Shown here: positions 8,524-16,599 of the stretch, in pieces
Numbering within the stretch: the stretch's first letter is position 1
Layout: every line of letters begins with the position of its first letter
Source of the DNA: CAVRXQ01 sp963725215
Lineage (GTDB): Bacteria; Actinomycetota; Acidimicrobiia; Acidimicrobiales; Bog-793
Direction: 5' to 3'
Length of the DNA stretch: 64,000 nucleotides
NCBI GenBank assembly: GCA_963725215.1
Contig: CAVRXQ010000002.1
Location: forward strand, 124,001 to 188,000
Made by a program: the position numbers and the translations under genes
The notes under the pieces: model-generated
Databases searched by the model: none
The model's input: the letters and a program-made list of their open reading frames with translations, nothing else
Told to the model about the DNA's origin: nothing

Positions 8524-8759
8524 CTTCCGGAGAGCGGCAGCCCGAGGTGATCTTGCCGCTCGGTGAGTTCGTGGTGCCGCCTGGAGGGCGACTGTTGCTG
8601 AGTGTTGCCGAGGCGAGCGATTTGCTCGGTCTGTCGCGTGCGTTCTTCTACACACTGCTCGCTGCAGGGCGCGTGCCGAGTGTCAAGGTCGGCCGTCGTC
8701 GGCTAATCCGTTGGGTCGACCTCGTGGGCTTCGTCGAGTCTCTCGGCGAGGCGACGTAA
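8520..8759 (+). CDS. Excisionase-like MerR/Xis helix-turn-helix protein
   Basis: The 79-residue protein has the compact winged-helix pattern of excisionases: LLSVAEASDLLGLSRAFFYT, then LAAGRVPSVKVGRRRLIRW and a terminal helix VDLVGFVESL. It should bind near the attachment site and bias the integrase towards excision. It overlaps the end of rep by four bases and converges with the integrase gene eight bases beyond its stop. This is the usual rep-xis-int arrangement in actinobacterial elements. Confidence 0.8.
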   Translation: MTSGERQPEVILPLGEFVVPPGGRLLLSVAEASDLLGLSRAFFYTLLAAGRVPSVKVGRRRLIRWVDLVGFVESLGEAT

Positions 8760-8767
8760 GGCGTGGG

Positions 8768-9982
8768 TCACTCGTTCCACAACGCGGCGCTCATCGCCTC
8801 TGCTGCCTTTTCGCGCTGCGGGTCGAGAATGTGGCCGTAGACGTCGGCGGTGATCCGGATCGACGAATGACCTAGCACGCGGGATACAACTTCAAGCGGC
8901 ACTCCTTGCGCGAGGAGGATGGATGCGCAGGAGTGGCGGAGTTCATGGGGGTGCCAACCCGCGAGGCCGGCTTTGACGGCAACGCGGTCGAACGTGCGCC
9001 GGAAATTTGACGGATCGAGTGGTGCGCCGATCTCGTTCGTGAAGACGAGGCCGGTGTCCTGCCAGGCGTCTCCGAGAGCAAGGCGTTCCGTCGCCTGGCG
9101 AGTCTTGTGAGTGCGGAGCGAGGTTGCGACCTCGCGTGGAAGGTTGACTTTCCTACGACTCCGTTCCGTCTTTGGCGGGCCGAGGACGAGCCGGCTGTCC
9201 ACTCGAGAGAGCGCCTGAGCGATGCTGATGACGCCATCCTTGAAGTCAACGTCGGACCAACGGAGACCGAAGACCTCGCCTTTTCGCAGGCCGAGCGAGA
9301 GCATGAGAACGAACGCCGCTTCCAATCGCTCGCCACTCGCAGCGCGCAGAAGTGACCGAGCCTGTTCGGGAGTAAGGGTTCGGCCCTCCGTCTGAGCCTC
9401 GCGGGGTCCGTCCGTTAGGGCAACGACATTTCGGGCGACCATCCCCCATCGTTCCGCTTGGCCGAGAGCTTGGCCGAGCACTCCGCGAATGAGCTTGATC
9501 GTCCGCGGCGAATATCCGCCTGCGGTGGGGCGCTCGACGAGCCCTTTTTTCGTGTGGACGCGCTGAGGAAGCCTCGATTCCTGCTTTGTGCGAAGGAGCG
9601 TCTGGACGTCTGCGGGCGAGAGCGCGGTGAGTTTCTTCTTTCCGAGGACCGGAATGATGTGCCGCTCGGCGACGACTCGGTAGTCGTGAAGCGTCGATGG
9701 GCTCACGCGTCCGGGGACAACGTCGAGCAGCCATCGGCGGAGGAGCTGTTCGACGGTGGACCGATCGTCAGGAGGTGGCAGGCCGCGAGAGATGTCGGTG
9801 TTTAGCTTCTTGATCTTCCTGACAACTTCGGCCTGGGTCTTTCCGTAGACGACCTTGCGACGCCGACGTCCGTTCTCCCAACCGAGGTTGACCGAACCAA
9901 CCCAGCGACCATCGGTGTCGCGCCGGTAGATCGAGCCCTCGCCGTGTCCGCGGCGCTTGGATCGGCTGGTGTTGGCTGCCAC
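8768..9982 (-). CDS. Tyrosine site-specific integrase
   Basis: The 404-residue product has a full tyrosine-recombinase catalytic set: Arg233 in GLRKGEVFGLRW, His346 and Arg349 in HPHELRH, His372 in LGHSSI and the nucleophile Tyr382 in DVYGHILD. The N-terminal 60 residues form the arm-binding type region (HGEGSIYRRDTDGRWVGSV), followed by a core-binding domain around 75-190. It should integrate the element into the tRNA-Pro 3' end at 10092-10134, which lies 110 bases upstream of its start. The gene points away from the tRNA into the element. Confidence 0.95.
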   Translation of the reverse strand: MAANTSRSKRRGHGEGSIYRRDTDGRWVGSVNLGWENGRRRRKVVYGKTQAEVVRKIKKLNTDISRGLPPPDDRSTVEQLLRRWLLDVVPGRVSPSTLHDYRVVAERHIIPVLGKKKLTALSPADVQTLLRTKQESRLPQRVHTKKGLVERPTAGGYSPRTIKLIRGVLGQALGQAERWGMVARNVVALTDGPREAQTEGRTLTPEQARSLLRAASGERLEAAFVLMLSLGLRKGEVFGLRWSDVDFKDGVISIAQALSRVDSRLVLGPPKTERSRRKVNLPREVATSLRTHKTRQATERLALGDAWQDTGLVFTNEIGAPLDPSNFRRTFDRVAVKAGLAGWHPHELRHSCASILLAQGVPLEVVSRVLGHSSIRITADVYGHILDPQREKAAEAMSAALWNE

Positions 9983-10003
9983 GACGTCACCCCGGATTCC
10001 TGT

Positions 10004-10022
10004 GGCTACATCTTTGGCTACA
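10004..10022. repeat. Putative right integrase arm-site pair
   Basis: GGCTACA at 10004 and GGCTACA at 10016 are direct repeats spaced 12 bp, matching the pair at 1897-1915 near the left end. They lie between the integrase start and the tRNA attachment site, as expected for arm-type integrase sites. Confidence 0.55.
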
Positions 10023-10089
10023 TGCCGGGATTTACGCTACTACGGGCAGGTGTCCTGCCGCGAGTATAGTGCTGTGGCCTGGATATCTC

Positions 10090-10167
10090 TGGTCGGGCTG
10101 CCGGGATTTGAACCCGGGACCTCTTGACCCCCAGTCAAGCGCGCTAACCAAGCTGCGCCACAGCCCG
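10090..10167 (-). tRNA. tRNA-Pro (anticodon GGG), integration target
   Basis: The minus strand folds as a complete tRNA. The 7-bp acceptor stem is CGGGCTG with CAGCCCG, the anticodon stem CTTGA/TCAAG encloses the loop CTGGGGG (anticodon GGG), and the T-arm is CCGGG TTCAAAT CCCGG. The discriminator is A and an encoded CCA follows at 10092-10090. The last 43 bases from the anticodon loop to the first C of CCA are duplicated at 1748-1790. The tRNA stays intact because the element supplies an identical 3' end. Confidence 0.95.
10092..10134. repeat. Right attachment site within tRNA-Pro
   Basis: This is the right copy of the 43-bp direct repeat, identical to 1748-1790. It forms the 3' half of the functional tRNA-Pro gene and marks the junction between element (left) and chromosome (right). 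Confidence 0.9.
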
Positions 10168-10337
10168 CTGCGCCGTTTCCCCTGCTAGTGCTGGAGATTC
10201 AACGGTGCCAAACCCTACCGCGACCGCCCCGAGCGGGCCTTTGCAACCAAGACTGCAACCCAACTTGATTGAGGTCGCTTTCCCGCCTCACGCGGTGACG
10301 AATTGACGATGGTCACCGGGAGACGGATGCTCCTTCC

Positions 10338-10691
10338 TTGTCAGCCGTTGAGATCGACGCATATCTGGCCGCTCTTGATGAGCCGAAGCGGTCAACGCTC
10401 GACAAGTTGCGCCGCACAATTCTCGAGGTCATTCCCGAAGCTGAGGAGGCAATCTCATACGGCGTTCCAGCTTTTCGCGTTCAAGGTAAGGTTGTCGCAG
10501 GATTTGCGGCGTTCAAGAACCACCTGAGCTACCTACCCCACAGCGGTTCCGTATTTCCAGAGTTGCGTGAAGACCTGTCTCAGTACACGACCTCCTCAGG
10601 TGCGCTTCGCTTCGGTGTCGATTCGCCCCTCCCGCGACCCCTGGTCGAGAAGCTGATCAAGGTAAGGATTGCGCAGGCGTTTTCGGAATGA
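10338..10691 (+). CDS. DUF1801 / YdhG-like protein
   Basis: The 117-residue protein matches the DUF1801 pattern: IDAYLAALDEPKRSTLDKLR, then PEAEEAISYGVPAF, GFAAFKNHLSYLPHSG, and a C-terminal PLPRPLVEKLIKVR. Family members are small single-domain proteins of uncertain function, one branch having been proposed as iron chaperones. The start appears to be TTG at 10338, since no ATG or GTG is available in frame nearby. It stands alone just outside the element boundary. Confidence 0.75.
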   Translation: MSAVEIDAYLAALDEPKRSTLDKLRRTILEVIPEAEEAISYGVPAFRVQGKVVAGFAAFKNHLSYLPHSGSVFPELREDLSQYTTSSGALRFGVDSPLPRPLVEKLIKVRIAQAFSE

Positions 10692-10786
10692 CCCACGAGC
10701 CGGCGTCAGGCCTGGGCGAGTTCACCGGAGTCGAGCCAAGACATCCGATCACTCTGTGACGTCCGGGTAGTCGGGCGTGAGCTCAA

Positions 10787-13700
10787 CTACGGATGCGTCG
10801 CGTGTTGCGGCGGTCGTTGCGCGAGCGCTTCGAGCACGAGCTCGATCGCCCGGTCGAGCTGAGGATCTCTGTCCGCGGCCCAGTCCTCTGGGGTGATGAT
10901 CACCGCTTCGTCTGGGGAGACACCGTAATTTTCGACTTCCCATCCCGAGTCGTTAAACCAGAACGCGTATTCGGGTTGCGTCGTGATCGTCCCGTCGGCG
11001 AGCCTCAGCTGAGGGTTGATCCCGATTACGCCGCCCCACGTCCGAGTTCCGACGATCGGTCCGAGGCGGAGCGACCTGAACGCCTGGGCAAAGATGTCTC
11101 CATCGGAGCCCGCCCACTCATCGGCGATCGCCACCATTGGTCCGGCAATCGACGCCTCGGGGTATCCCACCGGGGCGCGCCACCTCGAGATGTCCTCGCC
11201 GATACGCGGAATCGCGATCTTCGCGAGGAGAAGCGCAGAGACGTGCCCTCCTCCGTTGTGCCGGACGTCGACGACAAGCGCTTCACGCTCGCCTTCGGCG
11301 AGATGGGCACGATGGAACTCGGAATACCCGGGCGAACCCATGTCGGGAATGTGCACGTAGCCGACCTTGCCGTCGCTGCGCTCGTGGACGATGGCACGGT
11401 TTTTCTGGACCCACTCGCGATATCGGCCCGGCATCTCGCTCTTGAGGGCGCGCACAACCACGTGACGCGGATTCGACTCGGCGCGCCCTTCAACGACGAT
11501 CTCTACGTCCTGTCCCGCCTGATTGACTAACGCCGATCCAGGCGGATGGTTTCGACTGAGCCGCTGTCCGTTGATCGCCAAGATGGCGTCGCCCTCGCTG
11601 ATGTTTGCACCGGGTTCGATGAGTGGGCTTGCCGAAGCCGGTTCCCAACTATCAGCCTTCACGATGTGGCCAACGCGCCACACGTCGGCGGTGGTGTCGA
11701 AATAGAAATCGGCTCCGAGCCTGCCCATCTGCCATTGCGGCGGCTGGCGCCGATCGCCTCCGATCTCGTACGCGTGACTCGTCCCGAGTTCGCCCTGCAT
11801 CTCCCAAAACAGATCCGACAGTTCGGCACGAGTCGAGACACGCTCGACAAGTGGCAGATAAAGGTCGAGGACCCGAGCCCAGTCGATCCCCGAGAGATCC
11901 GGATCCCAAAAATGGTCGCGCTGGAGCCGCCACGCTTCTTTGAACATCTGGCGCCACTCCACGCCCGGGTCCACCTCGACGCGCACCCGGCCGAGGTCCA
12001 ACCACCCGCTTTGTCGCCCGGCGTTATCGCGATCGGCGTCCTCAGGCGGTTTCTTGCCGGGAACCATCGCCCGCAGTCCTTTGGCGTTGCGCACGACCAG
12101 CGTCGAGCCATCTTTTGCGACAGAGAAGTCGTGCACGTCGGAGAGGACGACCTCATGGCGCTGCTCGACGAGGTCATAGGACTCGAGCGAGCGACCACCT
12201 TGGTTGCGATTGGTCCAGTCCGTCCCGAGCGTGCCGCGGACTGGCTCAACGAGCAACAGCAACTTTTGCCCGACGATCTCGAGGCGCAGATAGCGAGCCT
12301 CCGGTGCCTCGACGACTTGGACACGATCGGAGATGTTGGCGGCGTCGATGCGAATGGGCGGGACAGAAGCCCGGTCACCTTCGGAAGCAGACTTTTCGTC
12401 GGTCGATCCGGCGCTGTCATTCTTCGCCGCCTCAGACATGCTTCGAGGCGACGGACGAAGCGGCGATCGCTCCTCGACGCGCAAAGTCACGATGTAGGGT
12501 CGAACCCCCTTGGGGAAGCCATACGTGAAAACGACGCCGTCCGGGACGGGGTCAAAAACCCGCTTCGACAAGAACGCCAACCACTTCCCGCTCGGGTCGA
12601 AGCGCGGTTGGAAATCGAAGAACTGCCGCGCGGTGACTTGGATTGGCGCGCCGCCGCTTGAGACGCAGACCCGAATCGAACTGGTGCGGTCACTTTCGGG
12701 ATAGGAGTAAGCGATGTACGAGCTGTCGGGGGACCAGGTGAGGTCGACGATCCAACCGGCCGAACATTCGTCGAGCGTGCTGGCCAATCCGTCAGCCAAG
12801 TCGACGACGACCAAACGCCGGTCGATCGTCGAAAGTGCGAGCTTGGTCCCGTCGGGCGACGCAGCGAGATCGACCAGATTGGAAACTCCGTCGACCTGTA
12901 GCACCCGAGCCTCGGTGCCATCTACCGGGTACAGCTCGACGCGATCTTCGCCTCCGTCGTCCGAGAGCGTCACAACGCCGCCGTCCTCGCCGCACCAGCC
13001 GCTCAGGCGGTATCTGACGCCTTGAGGTTTGCCGAGCTGTCGGACGGCTCCTTCGAACAAGTCCATGGCAAAGGGCTTGCCCCGCACCGTAAGGACGATC
13101 GAGCGACCGTCTGGGCTGACCGAAAAGCCGCTCAAGTTCGCCTCGGCGTCGACGAAACGCCGGGCGCGTTGGGGACGCGAGCCGTTTTGCACAACCTCGA
13201 TGCGAGAGGTTTGATCTGTGCTCGGGTCGAACAACCAGATGTCGGCGCCTTGCTGATAGACGATGCGCTGCCCGTCGGTCGAGGCCCGTCTTGCAAAGAA
13301 GTCGTCATGGCGCGTGTGCTGAACAAGATCGGATCCCTCAAGGGCCGCCGAGTACAGATTGGCGATGCCGTCGTGATCCGAAAGGAAATAGACCCGCCCA
13401 TTGACGAGCATCGGACAAACGAGGTTCCCGGCAAGATCAGCGAATAAGCGCCGCCAGCCCGCGCCATCGTTAGCGCGCGCCCATACCTGTCCCGCGGTAC
13501 CCCCCCGATACCGCTTCCACCACGCGGGATCCCCTCCGTTGCGTCCAAGGACCATCGCGCCGCCGACACCGAAACCGAGCGCGCTCACAGGCCCGTAGGG
13601 CAAACGTTCCGGCGGTGCGCCATCGAGAGGAACCGAGTACGCCCAGGTGTGGTCGCCTCCGTGACGCCCCGACGGGCGGGTGAAGGGTTGGCCGTAGGCG

Positions 13701-14065
13701 CTCGTCGCGCACACGTGGCACTCGGGCGTCCATCCGGCGATGGTTTCGATGCCGAGATACGTAATACGGGCGAGCGAACCACCCGAAGCCGAGACGCAAT
13801 ACGCCTCTTTGTCGCCCGACTCCTGGGCGGCAAAGGCGATCAGCCTGCCGTCGGGTGAATAGGCCGGGTTCGAGATGTCCGCGACGCTTACGGTCAACCT
13901 CGACGCGGACCCGCCCGTCGCGTCGACGACCCAAAGATCGTCCTCGGAGATGAAACAGACTTGATCACCCGAGATCGTCGGCTGGTGCAGATAGCCGCGA
14001 GGCTGATTCGGCGGTCCCGCTGTGTCAGTGGCGCGAAACGCTGAATCGCCTTGCAATTCGGACAT
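10787..14065 (-). CDS. Tricorn protease homologue (S41 family)
   Basis: The 1092-residue product has the tricorn layout. Residues 20-330 are beta-propeller repeats (ISNPAYSPDGRLIAFAA and similar), about 340-640 hold a second propeller, then come a charged linker, a helical core domain, a PDZ domain (EGDAILAINGQRLSRN) and the S41 serine-protease domain. The nucleophile is Ser987 in ADEWAGSDGD, with LVVDVRHNGGGH before it. Tricorn degrades the short peptides left by the proteasome or other ATP-dependent proteases and works in the cytoplasm; no signal peptide is seen. The length is typical. An IS30 element is inserted 134 bases upstream of its start. Confidence 0.92.
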   Translation of the reverse strand: MSELQGDSAFRATDTAGPPNQPRGYLHQPTISGDQVCFISEDDLWVVDATGGSASRLTVSVADISNPAYSPDGRLIAFAAQESGDKEAYCVSASGGSLARITYLGIETIAGWTPECHVCATSAYGQPFTRPSGRHGGDHTWAYSVPLDGAPPERLPYGPVSALGFGVGGAMVLGRNGGDPAWWKRYRGGTAGQVWARANDGAGWRRLFADLAGNLVCPMLVNGRVYFLSDHDGIANLYSAALEGSDLVQHTRHDDFFARRASTDGQRIVYQQGADIWLFDPSTDQTSRIEVVQNGSRPQRARRFVDAEANLSGFSVSPDGRSIVLTVRGKPFAMDLFEGAVRQLGKPQGVRYRLSGWCGEDGGVVTLSDDGGEDRVELYPVDGTEARVLQVDGVSNLVDLAASPDGTKLALSTIDRRLVVVDLADGLASTLDECSAGWIVDLTWSPDSSYIAYSYPESDRTSSIRVCVSSGGAPIQVTARQFFDFQPRFDPSGKWLAFLSKRVFDPVPDGVVFTYGFPKGVRPYIVTLRVEERSPLRPSPRSMSEAAKNDSAGSTDEKSASEGDRASVPPIRIDAANISDRVQVVEAPEARYLRLEIVGQKLLLLVEPVRGTLGTDWTNRNQGGRSLESYDLVEQRHEVVLSDVHDFSVAKDGSTLVVRNAKGLRAMVPGKKPPEDADRDNAGRQSGWLDLGRVRVEVDPGVEWRQMFKEAWRLQRDHFWDPDLSGIDWARVLDLYLPLVERVSTRAELSDLFWEMQGELGTSHAYEIGGDRRQPPQWQMGRLGADFYFDTTADVWRVGHIVKADSWEPASASPLIEPGANISEGDAILAINGQRLSRNHPPGSALVNQAGQDVEIVVEGRAESNPRHVVVRALKSEMPGRYREWVQKNRAIVHERSDGKVGYVHIPDMGSPGYSEFHRAHLAEGEREALVVDVRHNGGGHVSALLLAKIAIPRIGEDISRWRAPVGYPEASIAGPMVAIADEWAGSDGDIFAQAFRSLRLGPIVGTRTWGGVIGINPQLRLADGTITTQPEYAFWFNDSGWEVENYGVSPDEAVIITPEDWAADRDPQLDRAIELVLEALAQRPPQHATHP

Positions 14066-14199
14066 ACGAACGAAACTAATCCAGGTCTTGCTGATGTCGG
14101 AGGGTCGCGGCCAACGTTCTCCGACTCGCGACTTAGCCCTTGGCGTCGGCGCGTCCGGTGGTTGCTGCGGAGCCGGCCGGTTGGTGATACCTCTCTCTC
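14066..14199. other. Spacer between tricorn gene and IS30 element
   Basis: About 130 bases remain between the tricorn start codon and the left end of the insertion sequence. The native tricorn promoter should lie here unless the insertion separated it. No clear promoter was found. Confidence 0.35.
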
Positions 14200-14215
14200 G
14201 GCGGATTCAAGCGGT
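14200..14215. repeat. IS30 left terminal inverted repeat
   Basis: GGCGGATTCAAGCGGT is the exact complement of the right end at 15415-15430. Confidence 0.9.
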
Positions 14216-14274
14216 CCACGCAATTTCTCAGTGAGAACGAACCATTGTTGGACGAGCTCACTGGGAGGACGTAG

Positions 14275-15423
14275 ATGCCACTACATCGGTCACCGAAAAT
14301 GGAGCGGGAGATTCGGCGTCTCCGAGCGAAGGGGTACTCGTTTCGCCAGATTGGGCGAATACTCGAGTGCTCGGACTCTCACGCCCATCGGGTCTGCATG
14401 CTGCGTGACGTGCTTCCTCCCGATACCCACGGTTGGACTCCGGCACCGGGCCGTCTCTCGATGCGAGAGCGAGAGGAGATCCGAGCAGGGATCGAGCGCA
14501 ACGAGACGCTCACTTCGATCGCTGCGTCACTTCGGCGGTCGGTCTCCTCGTTGTCGCGCGAGGTCGCTTCGAACGGTGGACGCAAGGCCTATGAGGCCTG
14601 GCGGGCGCACGAGCGCGCCTATGAGCGGGCCCGTCGACCAAAGCCCACCAGGCTGAGTCACAAACCGCTCGCCAAAAAGGTCATCGAGGGCCTCGAGCAG
14701 TGGTGGTCTCCCGAAGAGATCGTCCGCACCTTGCGCGCCGAGTTCTCCCACGATCCGATGATGTCGGTGAGCCACGAGACGATCTACAAGACGCTCTATG
14801 TCCAAGGCCGCGGAGAGCTCCGCCGTGAGCTGCACCGATGTCTGAGAACCGGAAGGGCGAAGCGCCGGCCGCATGACCGGATGCAGAGCAGAGGCAAGAT
14901 CCCGAACATGGTGATGATCTCCGAGCGTCCGGCCGAGGCGAAAGACCGGGCAGTCCCAGGGCATTGGGAAGGCGACCTCATTCTCGGGAAGAGCGGCCGC
15001 TCAGCTGTCGGCACGCTCGTCGAGCGCTCGACGCGATATGTGATCTTGTTGCACCTCCCCGATGGCAGGGAGGCGGAAAAGGTCGACGCCGCGATGCGCA
15101 AGGCCATCGTGTCCCTTCCCGAGGTGCTCCGCCGTTCGGTCACATGGGATCAGGGATCAGAGATGTCGCGACATCAACACTTCACCGTCGACACCGGTAT
15201 CCAGATCTACTTCTGCGATCCGCACAGCCCTTGGCAGCGCGGATCGAACGAGAACACCAACGGACTGCTGCGTCAGTACATGCCGAAAGGAACTGATCTT
15301 TCGGTCCACAGTGCTGCGGACTTGAAGCGCTTTGCAGCCAGCCTCAACAACCGCCCACGCAAGACGCTCGGATATATGAAACCATCAGAAAAACTCGCCG
15401 AGTTTCTTGCGCTCACCGCTTGA
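14275..15423 (+). CDS. IS30-family transposase
   Basis: The 382-residue protein begins with HTH regions (REIRRLRAKGYSFRQIGRIL and LTSIAASLRRSVSSLSREV) that bind the IS ends. The DDE catalytic domain has the first Asp in GHWEGDLILGK, the second in TWDQGSEM and the Glu in QRGSNENTNGLLRQ. These motifs and the C-terminal NNRPRKTLGYMKPSE are diagnostic of IS30. The stop codon lies inside the right inverted repeat, as is common. The frame is intact, so the element may still be active. Confidence 0.95.
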   Translation: MPLHRSPKMEREIRRLRAKGYSFRQIGRILECSDSHAHRVCMLRDVLPPDTHGWTPAPGRLSMREREEIRAGIERNETLTSIAASLRRSVSSLSREVASNGGRKAYEAWRAHERAYERARRPKPTRLSHKPLAKKVIEGLEQWWSPEEIVRTLRAEFSHDPMMSVSHETIYKTLYVQGRGELRRELHRCLRTGRAKRRPHDRMQSRGKIPNMVMISERPAEAKDRAVPGHWEGDLILGKSGRSAVGTLVERSTRYVILLHLPDGREAEKVDAAMRKAIVSLPEVLRRSVTWDQGSEMSRHQHFTVDTGIQIYFCDPHSPWQRGSNENTNGLLRQYMPKGTDLSVHSAADLKRFAASLNNRPRKTLGYMKPSEKLAEFLALTA

Positions 15424-15430
15424 ATCCGCC
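15415..15430. repeat. IS30 right terminal inverted repeat
   Basis: ACCGCTTGAATCCGCC is the exact complement of the left end at 14200-14215 and contains the transposase stop codon. Confidence 0.9.
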
Positions 15431-15548
15431 CTCTCCGTCGCCTCAATGTTCTGGGGCAGGTTCCGGACGCCCCGCGAGCGCTTGGCCTTCCAGCGTCGCT
15501 GCCCGACCGGCTGGCGCCGGCACGCGAGCGCGCCGACACTTGGTGACG

Positions 15549-16418
15549 ATGGCGAAGTTGGGCGGATCGAGTCAAACCCGGTGGCGGAGCGCCGCAGGGT
15601 CGCTGGTGTTCCTGATCGCGCTCGGCGCTGTGCTTTCCTGGACGGGCATCGCCACCGCTGCCGTCGCCACGCGTCCGGCGAACAGCACTGGCCACGCCCG
15701 CGGGTGCGGATTCTCGACACGCGCCTTCACGAACTACCCCCATGGGCGGTCGATCGGTCGCTGCACTGTGCTCGAGATCGGTGACTCTTTGGGCAACGAC
15801 CTCGGGTGGGGCATCGAGCGCCACCTGGCATCGAGTTCGGGACTCACCATGATCCAGATGGACAAGTCCTCGAGCGGTCTCGCCAACTCGTGGTTCTACA
15901 GCTGGCCGGTTCATTTGGCGACGATGCTCCGCCAATTCCACCCGCAGCTGCTGATCGTCTCGCTCGGTGGGAACGACGAACAAGGTATGAAAATCAGAGG
16001 TTCGGCGGTCCCCTTCGGAAGCGCCGAATGGCGGTCGATCTATCTCTCATACGTGCGGGAGATCGCGCACCAGGCAGTGACCGCCGGAGCGTATGTGTTG
16101 TGGGTCGGGATGCCGATCATGGGCTACTCACCGAGTTATGACCAAGGTATGGCGCTGCTCGATTCGCTTTACCAACGCGGGGTGGCGTCGGTTCCCGGCG
16201 CGACCTTTCTTTCGACTTCGTCGTTGTTCGCCAACCACGGCAGGTTCCAGTCGACCGCGGCGGTAAACGGCGTGACGACGGTGCTGCGCGAGCCGGACGG
16301 GATTCACTACTCCGAGTCCGGCGAGGACGTCGTCGCCACCTACGTCATCCGCGCCATCGCCAGCACCTACCACGTCGCGCTGTCGCCGCTGGACCCAGCC
16401 ACCATCACCTCGTGGTAG
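15549..16418 (+). CDS. SGNH/GDSL hydrolase, membrane-anchored or secreted (DUF459-like)
   Basis: From the ATG at 15549 the protein is 289 residues. A single hydrophobic segment near the N-terminus (SLVFLIALGAVLSWTGIATA) acts as signal peptide or anchor. The SGNH blocks follow: GDSLGNDLG with the catalytic Ser, SLGGNDEQG with the Asn, and DGIHYSESG with the Asp-His pair. Such enzymes deacylate extracellular polysaccharides or lipids. It lies 120 bases beyond an IS30 element and in front of a glycoside hydrolase. An open frame continues upstream into the IS, but that part lacks any domain, so the internal ATG is preferred. Confidence 0.8.
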   Translation: MAKLGGSSQTRWRSAAGSLVFLIALGAVLSWTGIATAAVATRPANSTGHARGCGFSTRAFTNYPHGRSIGRCTVLEIGDSLGNDLGWGIERHLASSSGLTMIQMDKSSSGLANSWFYSWPVHLATMLRQFHPQLLIVSLGGNDEQGMKIRGSAVPFGSAEWRSIYLSYVREIAHQAVTAGAYVLWVGMPIMGYSPSYDQGMALLDSLYQRGVASVPGATFLSTSSLFANHGRFQSTAAVNGVTTVLREPDGIHYSESGEDVVATYVIRAIASTYHVALSPLDPATITSW

Positions 16419-16599
16419 TTGCATCCCCGAAGTCCCGATCAGGGTCAGCGGAAGGTACACACAGAACGACTCGGCGAACGACCTCGTGCCGCGCTGTTGT
16501 GCGCGCGCCTTCGACTCTCACTCGCGCGACCGCGGCCGCGCTGGTCGACCTTTCCGAGATGGCTCGGACCGATGACACGCCCTTGAGCACATCCGGCTA

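Larger units (their letters stand above)
1748..10134. mobile_element. Integrated element in tRNA-Pro with defence-like cargo
   Basis: A 43-bp direct repeat (1748-1790 and 10092-10134) brackets this segment, and the right copy is the 3' part of an intact tRNA-Pro gene. A tyrosine integrase lies next to that tRNA, preceded by an excisionase-like protein, a Rep_trans-type replication protein and a small HTH protein. This is the usual order in small actinobacterial integrative elements. No TraB/FtsK-type transfer gene is present, so the element is probably mobilisable or satellite-like rather than self-transmissible. The left two thirds hold the cargo: an unknown frameshifted gene, a Doc-domain fusion and a restriction-modification pair. 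The cargo looks lower in GC than the surrounding housekeeping genes, by eye. Confidence 0.85.
14200..15430 (+). mobile_element. IS30-family insertion sequence, intact
   Basis: The 1231-bp element has perfect 16-bp terminal inverted repeats (14200-14215 and 15415-15430) around one transposase gene. CTC occurs directly outside both ends (14197-14199 and 15431-15433) and is a plausible 3-bp target duplication. The short duplication fits the IS30 family. The left flank is CT-rich, so the exact duplication length is ambiguous. Confidence 0.9.
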
